Positions 7,005-16,823 are shown, counted from the first letter of the stretch. The stretch is 64,000 nucleotides of DNA from Paractinoplanes abujensis (GCF_014204895.1 NZ_JACHMF010000001.1:248001-312000); one strand, 5' to 3'. Numbers and translations are program-made. The notes: generated by a model from the letters alone, not told the origin.

Positions 7005-9475
7005 GCGTCTACTCCTTCGATCGAAAAGGTGAACGAGAAATCCTGGGGGTGCCGCTGGTGGCGTCCGAGGCCGAACTGTTCCTGGGCCAGCAGCGAGGTG
7101 CGGTAGAGCCCGACGCTGCGGCCGACCACGCCCAGCAGCAGCTCGTACGCCGTGTTGACGAGCATCGCCGTGGCCCCGGCCACCGCCACCGCCACCGCGG
7201 CCTGCGGCACGGGCACGGCCACGACCGCGGCCTGGAGGTCTCCGCTGGTCAGTCGCTGTTCCAGCAGCGCGCTGAGGGCCAGGCTGCCGGTGGTGTCGCG
7301 GGAGACCCACACGGCGATGTCGAGGAAGTCGACCGCGGGCCCGTGGTAGATCAGCGCGTTGTCGAGCGGCAGCCGCTCACCGTCGTGCACGTTGCTGAAC
7401 CGCATCGTCTCGGCGTGGTAGGCGGGGGCGCCGCCGGTGCCGTTGGTCAGCACCATCGCGTCGACCCGGATGTCGGCGCTGCCCAGCGCCCGGTTGCGGT
7501 GCACGATCAGCTCGCCGATGCGCACGGCGACCCGGCCCGGGGCCGCGCCGCGCGCCGACAGCAGCCGTACGGGCTGTTGGGGCCGGTCGTCGACGAGGAA
7601 CGGCGCGGTCTCGGCTCGGGGTGGCGGGGTCGGGCTGACCACGAAGTCGATGGGCACGACGGCGTAGCGGACCCGGGACGCGGTGGCGTCGCCGATCTCG
7701 CGGGTGGCGCCGGTGGCGATCTGGCCGAGCACCCGTTCCAGCGGGGACTCCGGGGCGGCGGCCGAGCGTACGCCCTGCTGGCGCAGCACCCCCACGTCGA
7801 CCGGCCCGTCGCTGATCAGCACCAGCACCGTCTCGGGCCGGGGGACGTCCTTCCCGATGCCGTCGGGCCAGGTCACGCTGACTCCGGTGAGCACTTGCCG
7901 GTCGTCGTCCCACCCGTACGTGTAGGTCTCGCCCGCGGCCAGCCGGATGCCGCCGGGGTCGGCCGCGGTGAGCGGTTCGATCCGCGCGGCGATGCCGACG
8001 TCGAGCAGCGAGACGAACATCGCCCGGTCGCCGGCGTTGCGCAGCCGGATGTAGATGCGCTCGTCGTCGTCCGCGAACAGCAGCGACCCGGCCGGCTGAA
8101 GCGGCTCCTCGCGCCCGTCGCGCACCCGCCCCCACTCGACCCGCACGTCGTGCGTCAGCGGTTTCCCGGGGTCACCGGCGAGCCGCCGTACGGCGGTGGC
8201 CTGGGCGATGCGCTGCAGGTTACCCATGATCGTGCTGATCCCGACCGCGGTCGCGGGGTAGGGCTGGTGCAGCGGGCCCACTTTGTCGTGCACCACCAGG
8301 CGGCCCTGCTCGTCGGCGACCACGGCGACCTCCGCCGCGGGGTCGGGCCGCAGCAGCGGGCGCAGGTCGATGGCCCGGGTCAGTTCGGCGGCCGCCGGGT
8401 GGCCGAGGGGCAGCCGCACCGGCAGCGCGGAGGCGGCGGCCCGGGTGCGGTGCGCGCGGGCGTCGGCGGGCAGGTCCCGGTCGGGGTGGGCCGGCTGCAG
8501 GCGCGCGGTCGCCGAGGTCGGCTGGACGCTGGTCACCGTGGCGGTGCCGAGCGCGGGCCCGTCTTGCGGTCCCGTCGCCGCGGCCGGCATGATCGTGAAC
8601 TCGTCGTGCGGCTCGACCCCGAGCAGTGGCGCGCCGAGCAGCTGGATCCGGTCGGGGGTCACGGCCACCACGGGCAGCGAGCTGAGCACGTCGAGGTCGG
8701 CCGTCTCGAACAGGGCCCGCGCCGACGGGCCCTCCGCCTCGGGCCGCTGCACCGGTTGCAAGTCCTGCACCTCCCGGCGGACCGCGTCGATCAGGGTGGA
8801 CCAGCTCACCCGCAGACCCTGGTGGCCGCGCAGGGCCCGGGTCAGCGCGTCGGTGAGCAGCCCCATCTCGACGCCGTCGCGGTTGGTGGTCTCCCAGGCC
8901 GACTCGGACGGCGAGCAGGCCACCACCCGTACGGCGTAGGGGTTGCTGATCAACGACCGCGGGTCGCTTCGCAGACCGGCCACCACGCGGGCGTTGTGCT
9001 GCCGGACCTTGTCGTAGCCGAGTTGGCCCTCCGGCGACCGCAGCAGCGCCTTGACCCGCATCTCGGTCTGCCGTGACATGTGCGCGGCGTGGCAGCAGTC
9101 GAGCACAACTGTGGCGTTGCCCGCCACCTCGGTCAGCCGGGCCAGCCGGATCGACAGTTCGACGCCGGTGATGCCCCGGAAGTCGCCGGTGTCGTCGAAG
9201 TCGTCGGGCACGATGAACGGCAGGCCGGGCCCGTCCTCGGCCCGGGCCCGCCCGCCGTGCCCGCTGTAGTAGAGGACGAACGCGTCGTCCGGGCGGGCGT
9301 CCACGATGAGTTTCTCGTACGCGTCGAGGACGGCCTCGCGGGTGGCGGCCGGCGTGACCAGCCGCGTGACGTGGAACCCCCGCGGTTCCAGGGCCGCGGC
9401 CATCGCCTCGACGTCGTTGAGCACACCGGCCAGGCCGTTCGTCTGGGAGCCGATCAGGAGGGCTTTTCGCGTCAT
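7001..9475 (-). CDS. Caspase-family (C14-like) protease
   Basis: An 824-aa protein. Residues 1-260 form a caspase-like p20/p10 domain with the catalytic dyad visible: His73 in YYSGHGG and Cys127/128 in VVLDCCHA. The long C-terminal part is beta-rich, with a segment around 510-560 (IYIRLRN, FVSLLDVG) resembling DUF4384-type domains, then hydrophobic Ala/Val stretches near residue 760 that could touch or cross a membrane. Start is the ATG at 9475, 25 nt after the regulator gene. Bacterial caspase homologues cleave after Arg/Lys or Asp in self-killing and signalling pathways. Here the linked regulator and small protein suggest a controlled effector; the substrate is unknown. Confidence 0.85.
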   Translation of the reverse strand: MTRKALLIGSQTNGLAGVLNDVEAMAAALEPRGFHVTRLVTPAATREAVLDAYEKLIVDARPDDAFVLYYSGHGGRARAEDGPGLPFIVPDDFDDTGDFRGITGVELSIRLARLTEVAGNATVVLDCCHAAHMSRQTEMRVKALLRSPEGQLGYDKVRQHNARVVAGLRSDPRSLISNPYAVRVVACSPSESAWETTNRDGVEMGLLTDALTRALRGHQGLRVSWSTLIDAVRREVQDLQPVQRPEAEGPSARALFETADLDVLSSLPVVAVTPDRIQLLGAPLLGVEPHDEFTIMPAAATGPQDGPALGTATVTSVQPTSATARLQPAHPDRDLPADARAHRTRAAASALPVRLPLGHPAAAELTRAIDLRPLLRPDPAAEVAVVADEQGRLVVHDKVGPLHQPYPATAVGISTIMGNLQRIAQATAVRRLAGDPGKPLTHDVRVEWGRVRDGREEPLQPAGSLLFADDDERIYIRLRNAGDRAMFVSLLDVGIAARIEPLTAADPGGIRLAAGETYTYGWDDDRQVLTGVSVTWPDGIGKDVPRPETVLVLISDGPVDVGVLRQQGVRSAAAPESPLERVLGQIATGATREIGDATASRVRYAVVPIDFVVSPTPPPRAETAPFLVDDRPQQPVRLLSARGAAPGRVAVRIGELIVHRNRALGSADIRVDAMVLTNGTGGAPAYHAETMRFSNVHDGERLPLDNALIYHGPAVDFLDIAVWVSRDTTGSLALSALLEQRLTSGDLQAAVVAVPVPQAAVAVAVAGATAMLVNTAYELLLGVVGRSVGLYRTSLLAQEQFGLGRHQRHPQDFSFTFSIEGVDA

Positions 9476-9500
9476 GCCTGCCTCTGACGGACGGGACGGC

Positions 9501-12311
9501 CTACGGGAAGAGGTTGTCCGCGCGCGCCTTGGCCATGGCCTGTGCCTGGCTGTGGACATCCATCTTCTGGTAGACGCGGCGGATCTGGGTTTCCGAGGTG
9601 CGCTGGGAGACCCCGCGGGCCCGGGCGATCCCGGCCGCGTCGGCGCCGTCGTAGAGCAGCCGCAGGGTCTCGAACTCGGCCTCGGTCAGCCCGTAGGGCC
9701 GGTCGGCCAAGTCGAGGCGGAACTCCCGGGCCAGCCGCACCACGTCGGCCAGCAGGGGCTCCGCGCCCAGCCGGGTGGCCTCCCGGTGCGCCGCCAGCAG
9801 CGGCTCGCGGGTGCCGCCGGTGGCCGCGGCCTGGCGCAGGCGGGCGTAGGCGGCCTCGTAGGGCCGGTCCAGCCGGTCCCAGCCCTCGGCCACCTGCTGC
9901 CACATCAGGGCCGTGCCGGTGCCCCGCAGCCGTTGCCGTTCGGCCTGGCACAGCCGGACGAGCTGGTCGGTCTCCGGCGTGGACTCGGCCGGCCGGGCCT
10001 CGAAACCCTCACGGGCCAGCTGATCCCCGACCTGCATGGCCAGCTTGCGGTCGCTGCGGGCGAGGTCGGCCGCGCAGCGCAGGCCCACCGCGCACAGCCG
10101 CAGCCGTTCCAGGCTGTTCTCCCCGTCGTGCAGGGCGGCTACGCCCCGCGCGACCTCGCGTCCGGCCTCGGGCAGGTCGCCGGAGCCGAGCGCGAGCAGG
10201 GCCCGGATGGTGTGCAGCGGGCCCAGGAACCGGGGGTCGCCGTTCTCCACCGTCTCGATCGAGGCCAGCAGCTCACGGGCCCGGTCGTAGTCGCCGCGGG
10301 CCACCTTGACCTCGGCCAGGGTCAGCCGCGGATAGACGCTCTCGGCGGGCGACCGGTCCAGCAGCATCTCGGCCAGGATCGTCTCCGCGGCGTCCCATTC
10401 GCCCAGCATGACCAGGGCTACGCCGGCGTTGTTGGCCAGGATCATGGCCTGGGTGGTGTTGCCGAGTTCGAGCTTGCGCGCCTCGGCCAGGCCGGTCTGT
10501 GACGCCTCGGCCGCTTCCCGCAGGTCGCCGGCGGTCTCCAGGATGAGGCCCAGGTTGGCGTAGGCCCGCAGCAGGTCCTCCAGGTGGTTCTCGGCGCGGG
10601 CGATCGTGATGGCCTGGTTGAGCCGTTCGACGCCCTCGCCGACGTTGCCCAGCATGCCGTGCGCGAGCCCGGAGACGTTGCGGGCCCGGCCCTCCTCGGC
10701 CCGCGCCCCCGCCTCGATCGCCACCCGCAACGCGCCTTCGGCCGTCTCCTTGCCCTCGGCGTACTTCCCGGCGTGCAGCTGGGCCAGCGCCACAGCCGCC
10801 AGGACCCGTGCCTTGACGGCCGACGCCGGTGACCCGTCGAGCAGCCCGGCCGCCGCGCGGTAGACCAGCTCCGCCTCCTGGCGGCGGCCCGTCTCCCACA
10901 GATAGGTGGCCTGCCGCTCCATCAGGTCGGGCCGGTCGGGGCCGGCCTCGGCGATGGCCGCCTCGATGCGGTTCAGGGCCCGGTCGGCGCCACCCGACCA
11001 GCGGGCCGCCTCGGCCGCCGCGACCAGCAGCCGTACGCGGGGCACGCCCGGATCGGCGACCCGTGACCACAGCGTGAGGGCCCGGTCGAACTGCACCTCG
11101 GCCGACGTGAAGGCGAAGGTGCGCATGGCCTCGTCGCCCGCCCGCACGGCCGACGCGAACGCCTCCGGCCAGCTGCCCGCCTGATACCAGTGGAGGGCCA
11201 GTTCGGCCGCTGCCGACCCTTCGGCCAGGCTCAGGCTCGCGTCGCCGGACAGCGCGCGGGCCATCGCGGTGTGCAGGTCGACACGGATGTCGCGGACGGT
11301 CGCGGTGTAGACGGCCTCGCGCAACAGCGCGTGCCGGAAGCGGTACGTGTCCTCGTCGCGTCCGGTGATCAGCATCTGCCGGTTGAAGCACTCCTGCACC
11401 GACGCGCCCAGCGCGTCCGGCTCCAGCTTGCTGACCAGGCGCAGCAGTCGCCGGCTAACCGTGCGGCCGGCCACCGCGGCGGCCCGCAGCACCCGCAGCG
11501 CGTCGGCGCTGAGATCGTTGACCCGGGCCAGCAGCACCGACTGCAGGTCGGCCGACAACTGCACGCTCTCGGGGCTGCTCAGCGCGCCCGACGCGATCAG
11601 CTGCTCGGCGTAGAAGGGGTTGCCTTCCGACCATTTGCGGCACCGTTCGATCAGCGCCGGGTCCAGCCCGTCGTCGAGCAGCGCGCGCACCTCGGCCAGG
11701 GTGAACGGGCCGAGTTCGGCGCGCTCGACCCGCCGGGTGAAGTTCGCGCTGGCCAGCAGCTGCCCCAGCGGGTCGGCGGGGCCTGGACCGGCCGTGCGGT
11801 GGCTGCACACCAGCAGCAGGCGGCGCCCCTCGGCCCGGGCCTGGGCCAGGTGCCGCACGAGATCGAGGGTGGACGGGTCGGCCCAGTGCAGGTCCTCGAT
11901 GATGAGCACGAGCGGCTCGCCCACGGCCTCCAGCATCCGCCGCACGTTGACGAACACCTGTTGCGGGCCGGAGATGTGGTCGCCGCGGTCGAAGAAGCCG
12001 GTCAACCGGCGGTAGGCCTCGTCGCCGGTCCCGAACTCGCGGCTGTAGTCCTCCAGGATCTCCAGCAACGGCCCGTACGGCATGGGGTCACCGAAGTGCT
12101 CCTCGCACGCGCCGGTCAGCACCCGCGCCCCCGCCTCGCGCGCGTCGGCCGCGAACCGGCTCAGCAGCCGGCTCTTGCCGATGCCGGCGTCCCCGCCGAT
12201 CAGCACCGTGGCGGCCGCGCCCTGCCGCACCCGGTCGAGGCGCTCGGCCAGCATCTTCAGCTCGGCCCCGCGGCCGACGAAGTCAGCCGGGTCCGGTGAT
12301 CGGTCGGGCAT
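9501..12311 (-). CDS. ATPase-LuxR (LAL/STAND) transcriptional regulator
   Basis: A 936-aa regulator. The N-terminal AAA_16/STAND ATPase has Walker A GGDAGIGKS at 39-47 and Walker B LVLIIEDLHWAD at about 134-145. A long helical, TPR-like middle (about 350-850) follows, and a C-terminal LuxR/GerE helix-turn-helix (ending TSETQIRRVYQKM and VHSQAQAMAKA). LAL proteins switch on target promoters when ligand and ATP are bound; the same layout resembles NLR-type sensors. The ATG at 12311 is the likely start. It is first in the minus-strand operon with the caspase gene only 25 nt downstream, so a sensor-effector relationship is plausible. The ligand is unknown. Confidence 0.87.
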   Translation of the reverse strand: MPDRSPDPADFVGRGAELKMLAERLDRVRQGAAATVLIGGDAGIGKSRLLSRFAADAREAGARVLTGACEEHFGDPMPYGPLLEILEDYSREFGTGDEAYRRLTGFFDRGDHISGPQQVFVNVRRMLEAVGEPLVLIIEDLHWADPSTLDLVRHLAQARAEGRRLLLVCSHRTAGPGPADPLGQLLASANFTRRVERAELGPFTLAEVRALLDDGLDPALIERCRKWSEGNPFYAEQLIASGALSSPESVQLSADLQSVLLARVNDLSADALRVLRAAAVAGRTVSRRLLRLVSKLEPDALGASVQECFNRQMLITGRDEDTYRFRHALLREAVYTATVRDIRVDLHTAMARALSGDASLSLAEGSAAAELALHWYQAGSWPEAFASAVRAGDEAMRTFAFTSAEVQFDRALTLWSRVADPGVPRVRLLVAAAEAARWSGGADRALNRIEAAIAEAGPDRPDLMERQATYLWETGRRQEAELVYRAAAGLLDGSPASAVKARVLAAVALAQLHAGKYAEGKETAEGALRVAIEAGARAEEGRARNVSGLAHGMLGNVGEGVERLNQAITIARAENHLEDLLRAYANLGLILETAGDLREAAEASQTGLAEARKLELGNTTQAMILANNAGVALVMLGEWDAAETILAEMLLDRSPAESVYPRLTLAEVKVARGDYDRARELLASIETVENGDPRFLGPLHTIRALLALGSGDLPEAGREVARGVAALHDGENSLERLRLCAVGLRCAADLARSDRKLAMQVGDQLAREGFEARPAESTPETDQLVRLCQAERQRLRGTGTALMWQQVAEGWDRLDRPYEAAYARLRQAAATGGTREPLLAAHREATRLGAEPLLADVVRLAREFRLDLADRPYGLTEAEFETLRLLYDGADAAGIARARGVSQRTSETQIRRVYQKMDVHSQAQAMAKARADNLFP

Positions 12312-12421
12312 GGACACACGATGGCGCAATCGGCGCGCCGCCTGAACCACCGCTCAGCCGACGGCCGGACCGCCCTCGGTCACCGGATCTGTCGCTTCGG
12401 GCGATGCGTTCCGCTTACGGA

Positions 12422-12456
12422 GGCGCCCCGGCCCCTGGCGGAGGAACCGGGGCGCC
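12422..12456 (-). terminator. Terminator hairpin after the lysyl-oxidase-like gene
   Basis: Perfect 10-bp stem, arms 12422-12431 and 12447-12456, loop 15 nt, starting 8 nt past the stop of the gene at 12465. There is no T-run, as is common in actinobacteria. Confidence 0.65.
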
Positions 12457-12464
12457 GGCTCACG

Positions 12465-14051
12465 TCAGCCCTTGATGCCGTGGACCGGGGGCACGGTCAG
12501 GGTGCGCTTGTCGGGGGTGCCGCCGAGGATGATCTGCCGCAGCGACGAGTTGTTGGTGGTGTCCAGCTCGGCCAGCTTGTTCTCCGGGTTGGCCAGCGTC
12601 TGGATGTAGTAGGTGCCGTTGGGCAGGTCGGTGATCTCGAACGACTGACCCGGCCGGTACTGGCTGTAGGTGTCGCCGTTGCCGATGTCGAGGACCTCCC
12701 GTACGGCGATCACGGTGTTGGCGCCGCACGACGTCGACAGGTCGGTGTTCTCCGGCCGCCACTTGGCGTTCGGGATCGTGAAGTCGACCGCGTCGGTGTT
12801 GGCCAGGCAGAACGCTTCCTTGCCGCTGCGCACGGCCAGCTTCTGGGTCGAGTCGAGCAGGTTGTACTGCGCGAAGTCGGTGAAGTGCCAGTGCAGGTGG
12901 CCCTCCCGCGGGTCCCACTCCATCGTGCCCGCCGGCCGGCTGCCCACCTGGTTGCCCTTGGCGTCGAAGAAGTACTGGTACGCGTCCATCAGATCGGTTC
13001 CCGTACGGCGGAAACCGTCGACCAGCAGCGGCGACGTGCCCGCGTTCCAGACCGTGGCGCCGAAGTTCACGTACGTCTTGCCGTCCTCGGTGGACAGCGA
13101 GATCTCCCACGCCGGCAGCGACCGCAGGTCGGGGCGCGGACCACCCTTCGGGGTCGCCTTGAGCGGCGTCGGGCGCTTCGCGGGCGCGCGCAGCTCGGGC
13201 ACGTACGCGGAGACCTGCCGCTTGGCGTCGCCCTCGGCGGTGTGGATCGAGTGCTCGTCCGGCTTCTCGACCGCGGCCACCCGGGCGTCGGCCGCCTTCG
13301 CGCGGGCCAGGCCGGCCCGGTCGGTCTCGGCGTCCACCACTGACACCTCGACCTTGGCGGTGGCCTGGTTCTGGGGGATGCCGAACAGCTCCCGGTAGAC
13401 CGGGTTGACGGTGGCGGTGGCGGTGTACTCGCCGACCGGCAGGTCGAACTCCTGTCCGTCGGCGAGCCGCGGCTGGTCGGCGACGGCGGCGTCCCAGCCC
13501 GCCTGCACGCCCCAGACGGCGCCCAGCGTGAACGGGTTGTAGTCACCGCAGCTGGTCGGGTACGGGTTCGCCGCGGGGGCGTCGGGCCGGGTGCGCCCGG
13601 ACGACCACGTGTTGCCGCAGAAGGAGGTCTTGTACTCGGTGACCACCCGGCCCGCCTGGTCGGCGATGCTGATGGTGGTGAAGTCCTTGAGGCCGGAGAA
13701 GTCGGTGACCATCCCGGCCGGCAGCGCGACCTTCGTCTTCTTGCCGTTCTTGACCACGGTCCGCTCGGCCACGATCGGCTTGTCGTAGCCGGTGCGCTTG
13801 GCCCAGATCTCCAGCGGGTCCTTGCCCGCGATCACGTGCAGGCCCAGGTCGAACGAGAAGTAGATCTCGCCGTCGTAGTTGTACCGCTCGGCGGTCACCT
13901 TGGAAGTGGCGGCGACGAACGACAGCGTGGGCGGAGTGGCTGCGGCCTGGGCCACGCTCACTCCGGCCGCGGTCAGCCCGAGCGCCACGGCCACCGCGCC
14001 GTACGTCATCAGGCGGGAGCGGCGGCGTCGCTTCTTCAGCGGATCCGTCAT
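12465..14051 (-). CDS. Secreted lysyl-oxidase-like protein
   Basis: A 528-aa exported protein. The ATG at 14051 has AAGGA upstream; a poly-Lys/Arg N-region and hydrophobic core end at VAQAAA near residue 34. The C-terminal half (about 300-520) matches the lysyl oxidase copper domain, with the copper motif HLHWHF at 385-390, and Cys residues likely in disulfides (FCLANT, TSCGA). Lysyl oxidases oxidatively deaminate peptidyl lysine using copper and a lysyl-tyrosyl quinone cofactor. The N-terminal 270 residues are beta-rich and unassigned. Monocistronic, with its own terminator. Substrate in a bacterium could be secreted or cell-wall protein; this is inference. Confidence 0.82.
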   Translation of the reverse strand: MTDPLKKRRRRSRLMTYGAVAVALGLTAAGVSVAQAAATPPTLSFVAATSKVTAERYNYDGEIYFSFDLGLHVIAGKDPLEIWAKRTGYDKPIVAERTVVKNGKKTKVALPAGMVTDFSGLKDFTTISIADQAGRVVTEYKTSFCGNTWSSGRTRPDAPAANPYPTSCGDYNPFTLGAVWGVQAGWDAAVADQPRLADGQEFDLPVGEYTATATVNPVYRELFGIPQNQATAKVEVSVVDAETDRAGLARAKAADARVAAVEKPDEHSIHTAEGDAKRQVSAYVPELRAPAKRPTPLKATPKGGPRPDLRSLPAWEISLSTEDGKTYVNFGATVWNAGTSPLLVDGFRRTGTDLMDAYQYFFDAKGNQVGSRPAGTMEWDPREGHLHWHFTDFAQYNLLDSTQKLAVRSGKEAFCLANTDAVDFTIPNAKWRPENTDLSTSCGANTVIAVREVLDIGNGDTYSQYRPGQSFEITDLPNGTYYIQTLANPENKLAELDTTNNSSLRQIILGGTPDKRTLTVPPVHGIKG

Positions 14052-14338
14052 GGGGTCCTTCCGGTCGGGCGGCCACCGGTGGAGCGGCCGCTGCCGACAC
14101 ATCTAAGAGTCGAGATGTATGGATCCTGTGAGGTTTCTGTGCGATGGCACGAACCCGGGAGAAGTTCCCACCTCCGGCCGAGACGGTCACCGCCGAAAAA
14201 TCAGCCGAAAGTCAGATGCGCCGACTGCCTGATGCGTGGACGGCTTGACCTTGATCACCTATCGGTACGGTCGCCTATAGGGAGGGAACGCAATGGAATA
14301 GCATGTCCTGACTCACGCGGGGATTTGGGGAGAGACGC
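14052..14338. other. Divergent promoter region
   Basis: 287 bp between the lysyl-oxidase-like gene and the ABC importer operon. On the plus strand TTGACC (14245-14250) and TTGATC (14251-14256) are candidate -35 boxes, with TACGGT (14266-14271) or CTATAG (14275-14280) as -10; the pair TTGATC-N18-CTATAG has acceptable spacing. No gene is seen. Confidence 0.4.
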
Positions 14339-15154
14339 ATGAACCTGGCCAAGCATGCCCGGCTGGCGGCCGTGGCGCTGCTCGCGATCGGCGCCGTCGC
14401 GGGCTGCGCCAAGGACGACACGAGCACCACCACCGAGGGTGGCGTCAAGCTGATCAAGTCGGGCGCGCTCGTCACCTGCACCCACCTGCCGTACGCGCCG
14501 TTCCAGTCCAAGGACGCCGCCGGCAAGGTGGTCGGGTTCGACGTCGCGCTGATCGACCTGGTCGCCAAGAAGCTCAGCGTCACGCAGGAAATCGTGGACA
14601 CCCCGTTCGAGGGCATCAAGTCGGGCGCCGACCTCAACTCCGGCAAGTGCGACGTGGCCGCGGCCGGCATGACCATCACCGACGAGCGCAAGCAGGTGCT
14701 CGACTTCTCCGACCCGTACTTCGACGCCACCCAGGCCCTCAACACGCTGCCCGGCAAAGAGGTCAAGACGCTGGAGGAGCTCAAGGGCAAGCGGATCGGC
14801 GTGCAGGGCGGCACCACCGGCGACGACTACATCAAGGCGCAGGTCAAGGAGAAGAGCCTGGACCTCGAGGTGGTGGCCTACAAGGACCTGGCCGCGCTGC
14901 AGCAGGCGCTGGCCACCAACCAGGTGGCGGCGGCGGTCGGCGACCTGCCGGTGTGGAACGACTACATCAAGGCCAACCCGGGCAAGGCGGTCGTCACGGC
15001 CGGCTTCGACACCGGCGAGCAGTACGGTTTCGCCGTCAAGAAGGGCAACGCCGAGCTGCTCAAGGCGGTCAACGACGCCATCTCGGCGTCGCGCACCGAC
15101 GGCACGTACGACAAGATCTACGCGGAGTGGATCGGCGAGAAGCCGGCCGCGTAA
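14339..15154 (+). CDS. ABC importer solute-binding lipoprotein, amino-acid type
   Basis: A 271-aa SBP_bac_3 family lipoprotein with lipobox VAGC (Cys23). Family hallmarks include the early YAPF segment, GFDVALI, the FDGIK-like FEGIKSG, the ITDERKQVLDFSDPY motif and GKRIGVQGGTT. It binds a polar amino acid or similar small molecule outside the membrane and delivers it to the permease encoded 3 nt downstream. GGGGAGAG precedes the ATG. First gene of a three-gene operon (binding protein, permease, ATPase); a single permease gene implies a homodimeric channel. Ligand cannot be told from sequence. Confidence 0.93.
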   Translation: MNLAKHARLAAVALLAIGAVAGCAKDDTSTTTEGGVKLIKSGALVTCTHLPYAPFQSKDAAGKVVGFDVALIDLVAKKLSVTQEIVDTPFEGIKSGADLNSGKCDVAAAGMTITDERKQVLDFSDPYFDATQALNTLPGKEVKTLEELKGKRIGVQGGTTGDDYIKAQVKEKSLDLEVVAYKDLAALQQALATNQVAAAVGDLPVWNDYIKANPGKAVVTAGFDTGEQYGFAVKKGNAELLKAVNDAISASRTDGTYDKIYAEWIGEKPAA

Positions 15155-15157
15155 CAC

Positions 15158-15952
15158 ATGAAACTGACCCCACGGCGCCGGCGACGCCTCTTGCGCGTCG
15201 CCGGCTATGTCGTCTTCGCCCTGGTCATCGTCGGCGTGGTCGCGGCCGCCGACTGGGGCCGGCTGTCCGACGCGTTCTTCCGGTCCGACGTCGCCCGGAG
15301 CATGTTCCCCGAGGCGATCACTGTCGCGTTGCGCAACACGATCGCGTACACGCTGCTCGCCTTCGCCTTCGGCCTGACCGTGGGGCTGGCCCTGGCCCTG
15401 ATGCGGTTGTCGTCGATCCTGCCGTACCGCTGGTTCGCCACCGCTTACATCGAGCTCTTCCGCGGCCTGCCCGCCCTGCTGGTGCTGTTCATGGTCGGCT
15501 ACGGCGTGCCGCTGGCCTTTCCCGACCGTGAGATCCCGGGTGGCGTCTACGGCTCGGTCACCGTCGGGCTGGGCCTGACCGCGGCCGCCTACATGGCCGA
15601 GACCCTGCGCGCGGGCATCCAAGCCGTCCCCAAGGGTCAGCTCGAGGCCGCCCGGACGCTGGGCATGTCGCACGCGCGGGCGATGGTCTCGATCGTGCTG
15701 CCGCAGGCGTTCCGCATCGTGATCCCGCCGTTGACCAACGAGATCATCCTGCTCACCAAGGACACTTCCCTCGTGTACGTCCTGGGGGTCACGTCGTCGA
15801 CGATCGAGCTCACCAAGTTCGCCGGCGACGCGCTCAACCAGCGGGTCAACCCGACCCCGCTGGTCGTGGCCGGGCTGCTCTACCTGGTCATCACGCTTCC
15901 GCTGTCCCAGGTCGTGCGGGGGCTGGAACGCCGGGCGGCGAGGGAGAGGTGA
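15158..15952 (+). CDS. Amino-acid ABC importer permease
   Basis: A 264-aa inner-membrane permease of the HisM/GlnP type. It has an N-terminal Arg-rich stretch, a first helix at about 10-30, then the HEQM-type transporter core. The EAA loop that contacts the ATPase is visible around residue 165 ([10 protein letters not shown], then [13 protein letters not shown]). The ATG lies 3 nt after the binding-protein stop, without a strong Shine-Dalgarno, so it relies on coupling. Its stop overlaps a GTG and precedes the ATPase ATG by 5 nt. Confidence 0.93.
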   Translation: MKLTPRRRRRLLRVAGYVVFALVIVGVVAAADWGRLSDAFFRSDVARSMFPEAITVALRNTIAYTLLAFAFGLTVGLALALMRLSSILPYRWFATAYIELFRGLPALLVLFMVGYGVPLAFPDREIPGGVYGSVTVGLGLTAAAYMAETLRAGIQAVPKGQLEAARTLGMSHARAMVSIVLPQAFRIVIPPLTNEIILLTKDTSLVYVLGVTSSTIELTKFAGDALNQRVNPTPLVVAGLLYLVITLPLSQVVRGLERRAARER

Positions 15953-15957
15953 CCGGC

Positions 15958-16734
15958 ATGTCCACGATCGAGATCGACGGTCTGCGCAAGTCGTTCGGCC
16001 GGCTGGAGGTGCTGCGCGGCATCGACCTGTCCGTCGAGCCGGGCGAGGTGGTCTGCGTGATCGGCCCGTCCGGTTCCGGCAAGTCGACCCTGCTGCGCTG
16101 CGTCAATCTGCTGGAGGTGCCCACCTCGGGCAGGATCCGGGTGGCCGGGGCGGAGGTGACCGACCCCGACGTCGACATCGACGCCGTCCGGCGCGGCATC
16201 GGCATGGTGTTCCAGCAGTTCAACCTGTTCGGCCATCTGACCGTACGGGAGAACGTGACGATCGCGCAGCGCCGCGTGCTCAAGCGCGGCCGGGCCGAGG
16301 CCGACCGGATCGCGTCGGAGAACCTGGAGCGGGTCGGGCTGTCCGAGAAGGCCGACGCCTATCCGGCCCAGCTCTCCGGTGGTCAGCAGCAGCGCGTCGC
16401 GATCGCCCGCGCGCTGGCCATGGATCCGCGGCTGATGCTGTTCGACGAGCCGACCAGCGCGCTCGACCCGGAACTGGTGGGCGAGGTGCTCGCGGTGATG
16501 CGGGGCCTGGCCGCCGACGGCATGACCATGCTGGTGGTCACGCACGAGATGGCGTTCGCGCGGGAGGTCGCCTCGCGGGTGGTCTTCATGGACGCCGGCG
16601 TGATCGTCGAGCAGGGCCCGCCGGCCCAGGTGTTCGGCCGCCCCCGCGAGGAGCGCACCCGCGAGTTCCTGCACCGCGTGCTCGAACCGACCCGGGTCAG
16701 CGAGACGGAGATCGGCGCCCACCCCAAGGACTGA
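15958..16734 (+). CDS. Amino-acid ABC importer ATPase
   Basis: A 258-aa GlnQ-type ATPase: Walker [11 protein letters not shown]-loop MVFQQFNLF, signature [14 protein letters not shown], Walker [13 protein letters not shown] and the switch His in VVTHEM. It powers the upstream permease. I choose the ATG at 15958, preceded by GGGAGAGG with 8-nt spacing; a GTG at 15949 that overlaps the permease stop in GTGA is an alternative adding three residues. Last gene of the operon. Confidence 0.94.
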   Translation: MSTIEIDGLRKSFGRLEVLRGIDLSVEPGEVVCVIGPSGSGKSTLLRCVNLLEVPTSGRIRVAGAEVTDPDVDIDAVRRGIGMVFQQFNLFGHLTVRENVTIAQRRVLKRGRAEADRIASENLERVGLSEKADAYPAQLSGGQQQRVAIARALAMDPRLMLFDEPTSALDPELVGEVLAVMRGLAADGMTMLVVTHEMAFAREVASRVVFMDAGVIVEQGPPAQVFGRPREERTREFLHRVLEPTRVSETEIGAHPKD

Positions 16735-16771
16735 GCGCCGGATCCGCCGTACGAGCCAGCTCGTCCCGGGC

Positions 16772-16802
16772 TTGACCTTGACACTGTGACAAGGTCTTCA
16801 CT
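16772..16802 (+). promoter_or_regulatory. MerR-type promoter/operator
   Basis: TTGACC (-35, 16772-16777) and TTCACT (-10-like, 16797-16802) are separated by 19 nt, the long spacer that MerR regulators untwist. The spacer carries the dyad ACCTTG-N9-CAAGGT (16775-16795). The MerR gene two genes' worth downstream in the same transcript is the obvious regulator, which implies autoregulation. Confidence 0.8.
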
Positions 16803-16823
16803 GGGGTGCTGGAGGTGGTTCCC

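Noticed and set aside
7049..9076. Long plus-strand open frame opposite the caspase gene
   Set aside because: Mirror of the coding strand with His/Gly/Arg bias; the minus strand has the catalytic dyad and operon context.
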